Positions 1-13,300 of a stretch of DNA of 64,000 nucleotides are shown here, one piece after another. Below the pieces are notes generated by a model. It did no database searches. It had not been told where the DNA came from and saw nothing but the letters and a program-made list of their open reading frames with translations. Source of the stretch: Apostichopus japonicus. Its lineage: Eukaryota; Echinodermata; Holothuroidea; Aspidochirotida; Stichopodidae. Each line of letters opens with the position of its first letter. The stretch's first letter is position 1. The position numbers and the translations under genes were made by a program. The stretch covers positions 17,001,501-17,065,500 of the forward strand of contig NC_092569.1 of NCBI RefSeq assembly GCF_037975245.1, written 5' to 3'.

Positions 1-976
1 AATTGCAGTAATTTTATGTAATAGAAAGCGGACTGCAATTATTATTCGATTACATGTTTTTCGCTTGAAATAAGAAGCAAAAGTTTGATACTTGAATTAA
101 TCAAATTTAAAGATTGTTTTTCACTCGAGTATGATTAACCTATCCTTTACTTTGTCAATACTTAGCGTACCAATGTAGTCAAATCGATCTGTTACTAGGC
201 AGTTATACATATCTATTTAAAACTTATAGCGTCTTGATCATAGTTAATGAAATTTAGTGAGATCTACCTTGGAACTTTTACAGTTTCCAAAATGAATAGA
301 GTATAACTATTCAATTGTCTTAAAATAACTTTATCAAATGTTGTGTTTTATTTTGAAAAAAGTAAAAGTTATGTACCTAACTATAAAGAAAAACATACGA
401 ATGTAGTTTTCAGCTTTAATGTTATTGCATACATCAGCGACGAATGGGAAATTAATACACTTAGCCAGATGTATAGGCGATAAGGTGCGATATTAATTGA
501 AAATATGAGAGAAAGTTTACCAAGGCAATGTAACATTTGAAATATAACTAAACAGAAAATATATTTTTTTATGCATTTTTTTTCTAAGTTGCATTGCAAA
601 TTTTAAAACAAAAACACTTTTCTGTAGGCTGCTGAAGATAGATTATTCTTTTGGAAAAAAGGAATTTATATAGAAGAAGAATTGTTTTTCGAAAAATTCA
701 TTTAATTTTTTATCAGTGGCCACATTAAAACTGCATGAGCTACTAAAAACCAAAATGTTGTATTATAAATTGTAAAACAGATGATCAAGTTATAACAAGT
801 TTTTCTTTTTTTGTTGGAAAATTTATAATTAAGCAAGCAAGAAAGAAACATGTCAAAAAAATGCCCAGTAGTTGAATATTCTACATTGAAATTATAAGAT
901 CTAACAAGCAACACAGAAACGTGGACGCAAAGATTGGTAAGAACTAAGAACAGAAACTGTAAAATGTTTAACTCAC

Positions 977-1057
977 CGTTTCTTCCGAGGACGTAAAGGC
1001 GCTGGTTGTTGTGAACAAGAATGCAAATACTGCTCGAACAGCCACGGAAAGCTCCAT
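977..1057 (-). CDS. Gene F exon 1: signal-peptide exon of a FReD-family gene (5' end only)
   Basis: Reading the minus strand, an ATG at 1057 opens 27 codons beginning [15 protein letters not shown] and ending TSSEET. A consensus donor (ACG|GTGAGT) follows at 976 in phase 0. The exon is nearly identical to exon 1 of gene A (16429-16509) and gene B (38669-38749). The hydrophobic core marks a secretion signal. Bases 1-976 match intron 1 of A and B, so the remaining exons should lie left of the window. A conserved TATA box lies about 100 nt upstream. Whether the rest of the gene is intact cannot be seen. Confidence 0.8.
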
Positions 1058-1156
1058 ATTTATGAATGTCTTGGTAAAATACGAATGATAATTCAAATGA
1101 ATTGTATCTCTAGAGGTAAGAAATATTCCTAAAAACAATGGATGACCCGAAGTGCA

Positions 1157-1162
1157 TTTATA
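1157..1162 (-). promoter_or_regulatory. TATA box of gene F
   Basis: CTTTATAAATGC on the minus strand, about 100 nt upstream of the gene F ATG. The same element sits at the same distance in genes A and B. Confidence 0.6.
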
Positions 1163-2905
1163 AAGTTGTAAACTTATGATGTCTCACAGCCAGATTGCAT
1201 TGTACTTGTACGTTGTATTTACCGTCTTTCAGTTGTAAACATATAAGGATTCAAAGGCATCCATCCACAATGGAAACTTCCAGTCGGTCAAGAAAGAGGG
1301 ATTCGTTACGTCACGTTGCCGAGATATCTATACATTGTACGCGAATTTGCCATTTACATGTTTGTAGATGACTTGTGTGTATTTAATGTATAGAAGCGGG
1401 TTGAGTATAACAATAATATTCTAGTATAAGACACTTAACCAAACGACGTTAAGTGTCACAGAAAGCTGAACTCACGAAATAGGTGTAGATTTTTTTTTTA
1501 TTCAATTGATCCTAGAACAATTGAAAAGTTGAAAACTGTAAGGAAACAACGATGAAATTCCATTTTTTTAAACTTGAGTTGCCATGGTCTATACTATCAG
1601 CATGCAACGTGCTTGTACTGCTAAATATAAGGTACTCAATTGGTATACAACCTTTACTAAAATTATTCAAATCACTTCGTGGAATCAACGTTCTCTACCC
1701 TCTCCGTTTCTTGACCCTCTCTTATTTAGTATGTGTACTTTTGATACACACCTACAAACGGAATCACATACACCAGTGATCTGCATAGGGAGAGGGCAGG
1801 CGCAGAGTGTTTTCCTACATACCATTTCGGGGACGAAGCGGGGAAGTTCATTGAGTTCTACTACAAAATATATTATAGATGATAGAAATAATATCATTTA
1901 ACATATACCAAATTAAACATGTTCCTTAGATCCTTCCCCATTGGTCAAATTTGGTGCCCCAAGTAACATTTGAACAATTGTAAACTATCTTTACTTAACA
2001 GCCTTGAAACTAACCATATTTTCCAAATATATTACTGAATTGAAACTCAAAAATGTGTTTCTTTTCAATCGTGATTTACTATTACGTTTCTTACATTGTA
2101 CAGATATTGTTTTAGGGAAGTTAATAATAAGCGGACAGAATTTCAAGCGTAAAGATAATCAACACTTCCGAACAATAACAGTGGTATTTTAACTAGTAGA
2201 TGTTGACGTCTACACAAATCTTTATGGTATCTAGATAAATGGGTGTCTGACCGTTATTAGAGCATAACGAGAATGCTATTATATTTTATGTTAAAACTGG
2301 TTTCTTATAAATATTCGGAGACCTTGTGTGCTCTGTTCTCATATTGTTTACAGTACATAAATGCATCGCTAACACTTTGTTTTCAAAATCCTATGTATTT
2401 CTTTAGAATCGGTGTATTATTTTAATAATGACTTGCCGAATCGAAATTAGAATTAGTATACAAATAAAACATGGTACAGTGATGTGATTTTGACAATTAG
2501 GTTCATTTTTTGTCCTTCCAATCGTTTTGTTTTAAGTTATCATTTTTGTTTGGACTATAATTTAATAGTACAGTTTAAGCTGTCTCAATGTTCTTGCGTT
2601 ACTATAATCATGATATAAATACCTTTGCATATGACGCTCAGTTTCGGCTGAGGTTTCATTCAGCAACTACAAAACTGTTTGTCCAACGATGGTATAAAGT
2701 TATAAACGTACACATATTATCGCAATCATCGTTGCCGGTTATCTCGTTGGTTACATTGTGTGATAAATGGAGGGAGATGGGGCCTCGTAGCAATACTAGA
2801 AAGCAAAATAATAGGATACTATTTAACACGAGACGCAATTCCCGTCAATTACGGATAACGTCCATCGCAAACTGTTTTAATAGAGCCTTAAATTGCATTT
2901 TGTAA
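1163..2905. other. 5' flank of gene F, duplicated upstream of genes A and B
   Basis: No gene is seen. The sequence aligns with 16615-19090 (upstream of A) and in part with 38855-40030 (upstream of B). Relative to A it lacks roughly 700 bp (A 17450-18150). Short open frames here shift or stop differently between copies and are not coding. Confidence 0.7.
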
Positions 2906-2984
2906 TTGTAGTCCAAACTTTTTTCTTGCCAACCGATATCATATTTTTAGTAAGACGGGGGGGGGGGGGATTGGAAAGAGACAT

Positions 2985-3236
2985 TTGACTGGAGGAGGCT
3001 CGTATCCCGCTTTTTGTTTCAATCTGCGACTAGAAATTGAACTAATAATCTTCTAATTATAGGTTTCTTGAGTGGTTTTAATCTTCAAATATTAAACATA
3101 ATTTAATGTATTTTTTTAGCTACTACCAAGAGCTTGTTTCATCTAGTTGATTTTTCTTTCTCATACCGAGGTTATCTTATGACACATTATGTTTTAGAGA
3201 GAAATCACATGATCGACTATCCGTCATCAACGACGT
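2985..3236 (-). pseudogene. Relic 3' UTR of a deleted FReD gene
   Basis: The stretch resembles the 3' flank of gene E (62040-62280), including the segment ending CTATCCGTCAT just before the gene E stop codon. Similarity stops abruptly about where the coding exon should begin. No coding sequence follows, so the body of this minus-strand copy has been lost. Confidence 0.6.
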
Positions 3237-3239
3237 AAT

Positions 3240-4445
3240 CAGGCTGATAATGGTTAAAGGTTAATGTTTAAGGTTTTTTGGCAATTGTATCATGGAATAA
3301 ATAATCGACTGAATACATGCAATATATTCCAAGCCTCCCATGATGTGTATTGATGTCCTTAAACATATTAGAGAATTTTACTTTATATGGTTTACCTTGT
3401 AAGTTTACCGATATCAAAACCTTTCTTCATATACACATGCCTATTACAATACAAATTCATAACCGTCACCCTCACAACTATACAATGTTTGTGTCACTGA
3501 AAAAAAAATCATTTTGTTGCCGACACTGACATTGTTTGAGATTTGAGACCCTTAAATACGCTAACGATATCGTCCATGCAGCAGTATATACACTAACATA
3601 CACATATCCTTTTTTTTCCATTAATATAATAGTTATTTTAGTCTCGATTACGTAGACAGAATTATCAACAAGGAACTTATTTTACAACAGGCTCTAAACA
3701 GTGGTTGTTTGTTATAGATAGCTTTAGGCATATTTGTCACGTGGACATTGTTTACTGCGGTTGCCTGCAGACTCGTGACTGATCTGTGCTTTAGATGAAT
3801 CATTTGAAAAGACTCTGGAAATGCGTTCCCACGAACCCGGGCATGCTCTGACCCAGCCATGACATCTCGGAAAAAGAAAGGTCAACCCTGATGTGAGTAC
3901 GGGGCTATGTATAGGGCTGGGTCTGGACCTAATAGCCCTCCGAAGAAAGGTGGATTGAGATTTGCTGAGACACTTGGTTCACGATACCGTGGTTCACTTA
4001 ACATAATTTGGCAACGTTTGCATTTCTAGAAATGACTCTCATTCACCATTGGATATGACAAACCGCTTTATAGTATAGCCTTAAACATTGATTCTAAAAA
4101 AATAACGCAAATCTGACATGTCTACCGTGTACTGCGTGTGACTGTCAAAGGTCAAAAAGTTTAGTACGTCGTGTGTAGACTATAGACAACACGTAACATT
4201 ACAACTAAAGTAGTAAAGTTTCATATGAGGACAGTTTGTGAACATACTCGAGAAAAAACATAGTCATTATCCCTAGGTTAAGAGAATTATAGCTAAGACA
4301 TATTGTTTACATATAACTTCATTGGTTACCGAGGGCTGAGATTAACTAAGAAGCATGGTTGATAAGTTTAAGTGATGATTAGGTCTCTTTTATGAACATG
4401 TTTATTTCGTAGGTCTTCAGTTACGGGATAGGCTATGGAGCTAAC
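3240..4445. other. Intergenic, no feature recognised
   Basis: AT-rich unique-looking sequence with no splice-bounded exon, repeat array or coding homology that I can recognise. Confidence 0.5.
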
Positions 4446-4525
4446 GTAATATGCAGTAGGTTAAAATATATTATAACAATAAACCATTTTGGCCTACGAT
4501 TAGGTTGATTGATGATTATTTACAG

Positions 4526-4692
4526 GTGATTCATATTTGTTTTTGCAAAGTTCTGAATATTTAAAGATTGTTGAGATTTTCAACGTCAGAGTTCTACGTC
4601 CAACTCTGCGGAATATACATTATCAAGCTAGACGGCTTGAAAAACCATTCGAAGTTTTCTGTAACGACTATGTTGGCCATTGGGTCGAGGGG
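4526..4692 (+). pseudogene. Decayed FReD1 N-terminal exon (plus strand)
   Basis: Begins after an acceptor-like TTACAG and aligns with exon 3 of gene C (20947-21116) through CAAAGTTCTGAATAT, the CGTCAG segment, a CATCAAGC segment, and ACGTCCATGAC after the donor. Several indels and stops destroy the frame. It is a remnant of a plus-strand C-like gene. Confidence 0.75.
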
Positions 4693-5104
4693 TATTACGT
4701 CCATGACTATTAAAAATTGTTCAAGTATATGAGGAACGGCGACATAACTAAAGTATATATTCTCATGTCAGCTCATACCATGCTTTTAAATAGTTTTATT
4801 TCCCTAATAAAGTTAATATATTGATTAGCCATTGGAACATCTTACACCAAGAATATGAGATCTCAATGTATTATGTTGCTAGATCTTGCAATTAAAACTA
4901 ATAATATTTGACGAATCAAACAACACAGACATGCATTTCGTGCGGATAACACATTTTCTAATGGACACTCGAAAATTTAAATTCATAAACCTATGCATCC
5001 CTGTCATAAATCTAAGTGCCTTGTGTATTATTATATCTTAGCGTGTTCACTATGAAGAATCTCTAATTCCTCTAAGCAAGACTTACTTTCTGAAAGTGTA
5101 ATGC

Positions 5105-5190
5105 ACATACTTCACCACGCATGACCGTGACAATGACTCCCACTGTTCTGAGAGACACCGTAGCTGGTGGCATTAGTGTACTATTGGGGC
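5105..5190 (+). pseudogene. Decayed FReD last exon (plus strand)
   Basis: Contains CACGCATGACCGTGACAATGAC, matching the HDRDND calcium-site codons, then a degraded stretch ending AGCTGGTGGCA, matching the SGWWH codons of the final FReD exon. Internal deletion and frame loss. It has the same orientation as the relic at 4526-4692, so both probably come from one dead C-like gene whose middle exons are gone. Confidence 0.65.
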
Positions 5191-5199
5191 ATTAAGTGA

Positions 5200-8045
5200 C
5201 AGAGGGCAGCTCTAATTGGATATTGTGGTGGATAACATTGGATATTCCGAAATAATAACAAAGATAATCATCAGTTCTTTTAACGACGCTTTAACGACGG
5301 CAATGTGGGAGACGCCGGTAAGGTCCCATGGATTACAGCTAACACGTCGGGTGGCTTCTAATTCAAACATTTTAATTAACATTTGCAATCATAAAGTCTT
5401 TCCCGATGGAAACACCGTATATTGCTCTTAGATGAAACCCCACGTTCATATATCCCAGCTGGGTATCGAACCACAGCACCGGTATAGGATATTTCGTGGA
5501 ATTACTTCAATATTATTTTAACTCCGTTCTACAAACCGCTGCTGATACAATTTATTATGGAAAACATACGGCTTATTCAAACTAATTATTTCCATTAAAT
5601 CTACGAGACTATAGCACATTCACAACCAGGAACATCGCTAAGAAAGTGGTAGGCCTGTCGATTCATATTGCGCTTGATAATGTAATCATGAAACGGTTTG
5701 AAAAATAGTTATTGAGAATATGAAAAATTATCCATCCAGGTTTCCGATCGAATAGGTTCTTGCTTGCCCAGTTTGTCGGGAACAAATTGGTAATTTTAAA
5801 GCTCATACTGGGACGTTTAGGAGAATCGCTACACATGTAAAATCTAAGCTCGGTAATTTGAAGGTTTAGAAATATCATTTTCTTTGATATCCGATCATCA
5901 TTTTCCCCCATATAGTTCTACAAGGCTCGTGGCCAGAAATGATTTTTCTCGGGAGTTTGGGCGATAATGCTGGCTGATGACCGTCCTGAGCTGAGTCTTG
6001 GAAGAGGGATATCCTCTCCTCTTTGAAGAAATTCATGTAGAGATAAGAGAGCCTATATGTCGCATAATTTTAACTACTTATGTGTAATACAAGTGTCAAT
6101 TTTACATGTGTGTTATTAAATGTAGGTCTTTTGGCAAATGTATGAATCTTTTAGGAAGTAGGAGGTGAGGGGATCGGGGAATGGGGGATGGAGGGAGTGT
6201 TTCGACGTTTAATCTCGAAATGTTGAGCCTTTATTACAAAATACGTAAAATTGTGCTAATAAAACCTTGCTTAGGCCTAGGTTGAGTGGGCATGGGGGGG
6301 GGGGGGCAGTTTAACCCGTCAAGTGCATGGTGTAATTCTTCCTGGCTATATACAAAGAGTCATTTTATCCGCACTATCAATGGGAGATTTGGATGCCCCA
6401 CCCGCCTGCCCCCTCCTCCTCGAAGAACATGTTCCGATATGTCGTCTAAAGCCAGAAGGCCAGGAATTCTAAGAAGATTGTCATACACAAAAAGGTGCTT
6501 GTATCCTTCTACCGTCTGGATGACCTGGTTCATCATTTATATCGGAGGATTGACATTGAGTCGTTCACATTCGGTCTCTTTTGAAGTAGATAGCGATTTG
6601 ATAACATTATGTATTCGTCTCACTTTATATTATAATGTGGTAATTATTTTGTACATAATCGAGGTATTTTCAAAAGTACCACAATATGTTTGATTAATTA
6701 TAATTTTTCAAGTTCTAGTCTTTTTTCTATGATAACGTCGGTTAAGACAGAGCTTGCGGCTCGCTAAAGATTCCGTAAAAGCAGAACGCACCAAAACATG
6801 GTTACATTACAGTGATCCGACTTACCCCCATCCACTCCCACGCTTTTGATTTTATGGTTCGTTAATTGTTTTAAGCATCGATATAATAGAATACATAAAC
6901 ATTTTTAAATAATTGGACGTCTATCCCCCACCCCCCCCCCCTTGGTTATGAATAAAAAATTCTATACTGCACACGAAATGTAAACACATTGAAGACTCGC
7001 CCCGCACAACGTGCCGCCATCTTTAACAAGTTAACTTTCCGTTGCTTGCAAGTGAAATTTTTCTCTTGTCGCTACAAAATGCAAACAGTAATGAATCGTG
7101 ATACCTTGTTATCTTTAGCTGGACCTGAGATGTCCATCGCTGTATCTTTTGTACACTGTGATGTGGATATTGACCGCAGCTGTATGTACTGACTGTACAC
7201 TAGTGTCTAATTACCGACGGTAGCAAGCTGTGTGTGTATTTTCTGGGATCGATGGGGGTGTCTAACACTTCTGTACACCTCATTCGAAACTATTTCAGAT
7301 TACCGGTATAAGACGTTTCTTTTTGCGCGAGTCTTCACACCCTTTGAAGGAGAAGCAATTTTAACTTCCATATTTAATGTTAAAGATAGAGATGCTAACA
7401 AACCCTTCCAATACAATCCAGAAGCCTGGTATGGTAATATTTTGATATACACTGTTGTGTTATCATGGTACAGTGCAATCAAAATTAATCTCAAATTAAT
7501 CTCTTCCACATTATTCAATGGATATTGAGTGCTGGGAATACTTTTTCTTTACCATTCTTTTACGAATTGTCTTTGGCACAAAGTCCAGGAACTGAATGTG
7601 TGAAACAATAGTTGATATCATAAACACAGAAACAGGATGAGACTGATATAATGATATGGTCGACGACCACGGATATTATAATACGACATTGCTTGGCAAT
7701 ATGAAGCTAGGAAGACAAGGTCATCAGGCAAAATTTCAAAAGTAGAATAATTGATGGTGCTTTTACAATATTTCGCTAGATCTGTATTACGGGGAATGTA
7801 TTGCAAAAAAAAAACAACTAATTTTTAAAGAAGGAAATGTTTGTAGTGAAACGCAGCTTAAAGGAAGGGTTGCGCTATTGAGGTAATTTTATTCATACGC
7901 AATGACAGGGATAGACATTTGATTGGGGGTTCTCGTCACCTGCCCCAACCCCCCCCCCCACCCCCGCTGGTTACGCCACTGTACTTCAGCGATATAAACA
8001 CAAGAAACCAAATAAATACACCTATATGATCATGTCGTTGATTCA
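5200..8045. other. Intergenic part of duplication copy 1
   Basis: Aligns with about 27950-30565. Includes G-runs (6294-6306), C-runs (6928-6940, 7951-7960) and open frames that are not conserved in frame between the two copies. A tRNA-like SINE head present in copy 2 (28005-28090) is mostly deleted here, leaving GGGTATCGAACCA next to CAGCACCGGTATA near 5460-5485. No gene supported. Confidence 0.6.
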
Positions 8046-8047
8046 TA

Positions 8048-8053
8048 TTTATT
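8048..8053 (-). terminator. Poly(A) signal of gene A
   Basis: AATAAA on the minus strand about 315 nt downstream of the gene A stop codon. Conserved at 30569-30574 in gene B. Confidence 0.5.
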
Positions 8054-8366
8054 ACAGTTGAAACACAATCAGTTTAGGTAATAATTGCAGTTCAAGGAAT
8101 ATTCAACAATGTGTCTGAAGATTAATGAATGTTTTTTTTTTTGCAGTCGGCGCCTCACATTTGAACAAATACTCTCCTCATTACATTTTTCTTGAGAGGT
8201 TTCAATCCTCGAAGATGATACATGATATATCGGTACTACGAAAGGCTCGTGTCGTCCAGTTGATTTGTCTTTCTGATAACGGAAAAAAAATATCTGTTCG
8301 TTTTACATCTCATATTTTCCACCATGGATTCGATAGAAACCACATGATAGACTAACCGTCATTAAC

Positions 8367-10282
8367 TCAAGAGATCGGTCGAATTTTCATCTCAACAGTT
8401 TGGGGATTGCAGTTATTATAATAGTAAGAAAAGATCCTCTCTCCGTTGCCTCCATTGTAGTCACCGTTGAGGTTTTCATAAGTACAAAGTGAATGACAGC
8501 TGCTTCCGTATTGGAAATAATAGCAATTATCACTGTAACAATTAGAGCACCAATGATTCGAGTGCCACCAGCCACTTCTGTGCTTCTCTGCACAGTCGAA
8601 GTTGCCACATGCGTCATTGTCTCGGTCATGCGTGCTGAATTGTTTTCCTTTGTTAACATAGAAATAATAACCTGCGAAGCAAAACAGCGAGGACCATCAG
8701 TGGTTAATACTTGGTCATTAAACAATACCTTAAGTATCCTGATATATTGCAAACTTTTGTTGGGACATAAAATAGGTTTTACAGTTGAAGAAGGAAAGAA
8801 GGGGGCGGGGGATTCACATTGATAGTGATTCATAATTCTTTTATAATGGAGTAATTCCGTGATCATTATATATTAATCATGTGCTGATTTATTTTGTTTT
8901 GCTCTTTATTTTAATCAGGCTTACTTTTAAAGGAGATGACGATTGACTTGGATTTAATTAAATGATTATTAATATAAAAAATAGTTTTGTCTACAGGAAA
9001 ATATTGTCTAATGATAATAAATATTATGATAAAATTAGTAAATATTGTGTTTGAATCTAAATGAGAACAAAATTTTGGGCTTTTCATTAACTAGTTTTTA
9101 GAAATTATTTTCACATTGTAATTTCAGTCTATGATTAGGGTTGTCTTTGTCTTCAAACACGGTGTGTGGCCTTCTTGGTATATTTGTTTCACATAACATA
9201 TAAGAAACATTATTATGTTAGTAGTGTGTGTTCCCTGCAAGCCCTTGGTATTTAATTTGTCTTTAAATTGTTCTGTGAAGATTTATTTCTTTTCCAAAAT
9301 ATTTACTGTTCTTAGACTGATCCTTGCTCATTCATCATGTGTTTTTTATCATCGGCTAGTCAGACTACTTCAATATTTTGTAAATGATACCAACGGTATT
9401 CAGCTGATTCGATGATATAGTTAATGATATTCGTTAATATCTAACCTTGAACTGTTTATTGAAAGTAACAGATCCAGATGGGACAATAATTTTTGCAATT
9501 GTTCACTGGTTCAAATCTTGTTCGAGACAAAACCATCTTTGTGTTTTATAAACATTATAACGCCAACACTAGCGAATGTAAAGATGGTTCTTCACATCAA
9601 TCGCAAGGTATTAAGATACTTGAATATACGTGGTATTATTTCTTCACTATTTCTATCTGTTTTGTGTTCTAATTAATGCGTGACATTATCATATATATCC
9701 AAGAAATGGATTTTAAACTTGAAAAATTATCTTTGTTAAGGTTTCTGTGTATTTAGAACATATTTTGTAGGTAATATTTATCATCAAGATGTATTGAAAC
9801 AGCTACGAACATTTTCTCATGAAGTTTATTGTGAACATACTAGTAATTTAAACATGACCTATTATCCAGGGCAATAAGCAAATGTCGAATATGGAACAAA
9901 CCTGTGGTTCCACTGTGAGTGCCCAGTTTATTCATTGTGTACTTGGTGCTTTCAGATTCGATTTGAAATTCTGTATACTCAGCATATTTAGCCGATCCAC
10001 TAGAAGTAGTGATGTCAAATCGAAGCTTGTAGTTCTTCTGATTCGTCAAGTAATGAAGCTTTTCATTTCCAAGCCATAAGTTCCTGTGGTCACCAAAACC
10101 GTCTCTGTACTCAGTCCAGTTTTGATAAAAGTTCGTAGAGCTATCAGTACGACGTTGAAACACCTGGAAGGATATCGAGTAAGAATATTAAAAGAAAGAT
10201 AATAGTGGGAGTCGTTGAAGCATGCTAACAGCCAAACTCAATCTAAGAATACCGCACGTCTACACACACACACGCATATATA

Positions 10283-10379
<97 letters not shown>

Positions 10380-13300
10380 TATACATATCTTATACATACG
10401 CGTCGATTTTTGATGATATAATTAACAATTTCATTATCTTGTTGACGTTCCGTCATCCAAAAGATTAATACCTAGGCATATTAGCAATTTACATACAAAT
10501 AACGTCTATCCTTGCCTTTGCCGTTTCTTTAAGTTAACCCTGGCGACGTACACCACATGTCCCTGTAACTTGTATCGAGTCACATATTGTTTTTCCTAGA
10601 AGGAGGGTGATGTTAAGGGTTGTCGTCATTCACATCTACTGAAATGTTTTTAATATACTGAATCCATGGTAAACATAAACGCGTACTTCCATTACCGTTA
10701 ACAATAGAATAATTCATAAAACAATCATAGAAACATAGTTGAAACGTTTCTATTGTTTCAAATCAAAGACTTACGGTCCATCCTCCACCGTTTTCCATTT
10801 TACAATTTACGTCGAATGGTAGACCAGGCCATCCAGTAGGCATTATTGTATACACGCCATCCTGTCTTTGTCTAGCGTCATACACATCCTGACAGTCTGT
10901 ATACAAGGGCTCACAAGTTTCACCGTCACCTTCGTATCCCGCATTACAATAACACTGTCGTACTTCATTCTCGACATCACACACAGCATTGGTACTACAG
11001 CTGTAGGCTGCACAGGTCAGTTGGTTATTGTTACAAGAACACTTTTGCGTGCAGTCATCGTTAACGGATGCTTCTCCATTCTAGAATTAAATTGATGAAA
11101 ATATAAAAAGACATATATTTCAAATGGTGATGGTGCTTACACTTTGCGTTATCGTAACGTTACTTAACTGAAGTTTTATTTCTGTTTCGTTTGCATTGTC
11201 ACTTGATATTGAAAATACTGGTGCAAAATACTCACCGGTACAACCAGGTTGGCCTCTGTTACGAAACACCCACATTCACTTTTATTGATACAGTCACTCC
11301 CTTGCATTAAGAAACCAGCTGGACAGGTGCAACCCTCAGTACCCAAGCAGTCACTATTACAACCAGATTGTCCGTTTGGATCTTCACATGTTCCTTGGCA
11401 AGAACATGTTCCGTAGACCATGTTCGTAGGACATGTAGAGATCAATGTACCTGTCAGTTGGTAAGACCAAAAAAATACTTCCAATTTTGACAAGCATGAT
11501 TGCAATTACCTCTGCCATGAAATACAATCATTTTAAAGTAAAATGGTTAAATAAGAAGAAGTAACGTTGAGAAGATTATGCAGATTGTAGAAAACGACTT
11601 AAATGTATATAATTGTTAAATAATAAAGTTTTCATTGTGTTAACATTAACGTTTTTCATTTACTTTTTATGATCATTTTGTACTTACGTGCATTACTTTC
11701 GAGTGGTCCAATATGTGCAACCTTATATTGCCCCCATTCATCAGTGATACGAAAACCTCTGTATATTGTATAGAAAGAAGCTCCGTTAGATAATTCTATG
11801 TCCACACGAAGTTCGTAGTCTGCTTGGTTCGTCAAATATGATAACTTTTCATTGCCGAGCCAAAACTCGGTTGAGAGAAAACCAAATCCATCTTTATACT
11901 GTGACCAACTCCTATTGAAATTCACAGAACCGCTGTCGCGACGTTGTATGACCTACAACAGAAGAGAAACAGATTGAGAATACTATCACCACTTAAATAC
12001 ATTCTCTTAATTGCACACAAATATGAAAGGACAATTAATTTTGTCCAGTCATGTAACTATTAACAAAGATCGTTTCCGAAAATAATACCCCAATCTCGAC
12101 GTTACTGAGTTGAGGATGCGACTTGTTGGTAAACCCTACATATTTTCAAGTCATAACACCTATATGCTAACATAAGGCTTAATCACGTTTAAACTATGAC
12201 ATGAACATTTTCATTGAGACGTACCGTCCAGCCTCCTCCGCTAACGTCGTTGCTGCAGTACACCTCAAATGATTCTTCAAATCCCTCTGGCTTAATAATG
12301 TATACTCCGCTAGAGTTGGACGTAGAACACTGACTTTGAACGTCTCGGCAGTCTTTTGGATATTCAGAACGTTGATAAAAGAAGTAATGGGACACTGTAA
12401 TGAAGAATTACAAATATTGAAAAATTCTATAATATGCATGCTTTGTGTTCAATTTGTAACTAAAACGTGTCACCGTTAACTGATACTTGACCGTTAAAGA
12501 AAATCCTGCCGAGAAATTTACAATTTTCTGTGATTTTAGGGGATCCCTAAAACCGCAGCAGGAAAGATGTAACTATAGACAATTGTTTGAAATGTAACAT
12601 GAACACCTAACATCAAATTTGGTAAATATATCATTTCCTGTGTTAGAACACATTTGCATTCATATATTTTTCTCTTTCTTTTTTCCCTCTCTCTCTTTTC
12701 TTATATTGTTTAGGGGGGGGGGTGGTGGGGTGATACAATTTTATTATAAAGCAATTGTCAACAATTTAAGTTGTAAAATTTATCTCACACAGATGCTGCC
12801 AATAAAACAGAAACAAAAACAGAAATAAAAACATAAATTTATCTTGGAAATAACGTAACTCTTTTATATTGGTTAACTACCTGCTTTTATATCTAGATGA
12901 AATGGCAATACAAAGCAATCAAGGTCAATGGGTAAAATATCTTACTTTGAGTGTCATCTGTAGTTGAAGGTAAACTTCTCCGATGAACAGTCTATTAATG
13001 AGAAGAAGAGTCATCACAAATATATGTCAAAATGTTCTGTTTATTGATTGTAATTGCTTGTAAAGAACTATTAATTTTTCGCAAATTCATTTATAAAATA
13101 ATCATGTATTTAAGAATTTTGGATAAAACAAAATCAAAATGATTAATAATCTGAATGACTATTCAAGAACATTCCTACCTACGCCATGATGTTAGAGAAC
13201 TTCGTCCATTACAGTTATACAATTATTCCATTATCATTTTTAAAATGAAATTTTGGTGAAATTAGTAAAAAACAATCAGAAATGACTGTAAATATTTGCC

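Noticed and set aside
6286-6693. 135-codon open frame, with a related frame at 28891-29297
   Set aside because: The two copies differ by an indel inside the frame (28998 starts a shifted frame), there is a long G-run at the start, and no domain is recognisable. The similarity is explained by the segmental duplication.
7232-7528. 98-codon frame similar to 29922-30245
   Set aside because: Copy 2 carries a 13-base difference that shifts the frame and an extra inverted-repeat arm; not coding.
8493-8822. Plus-strand open frame over the last exon of gene A (same over B, D and E)
   Set aside because: Antisense shadow of the FReD exon; the minus-strand reading has family homology and splice sites.
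10215-10421. Open frames of alternating Tyr-Ile
   Set aside because: Translation of the (TA)n microsatellite.
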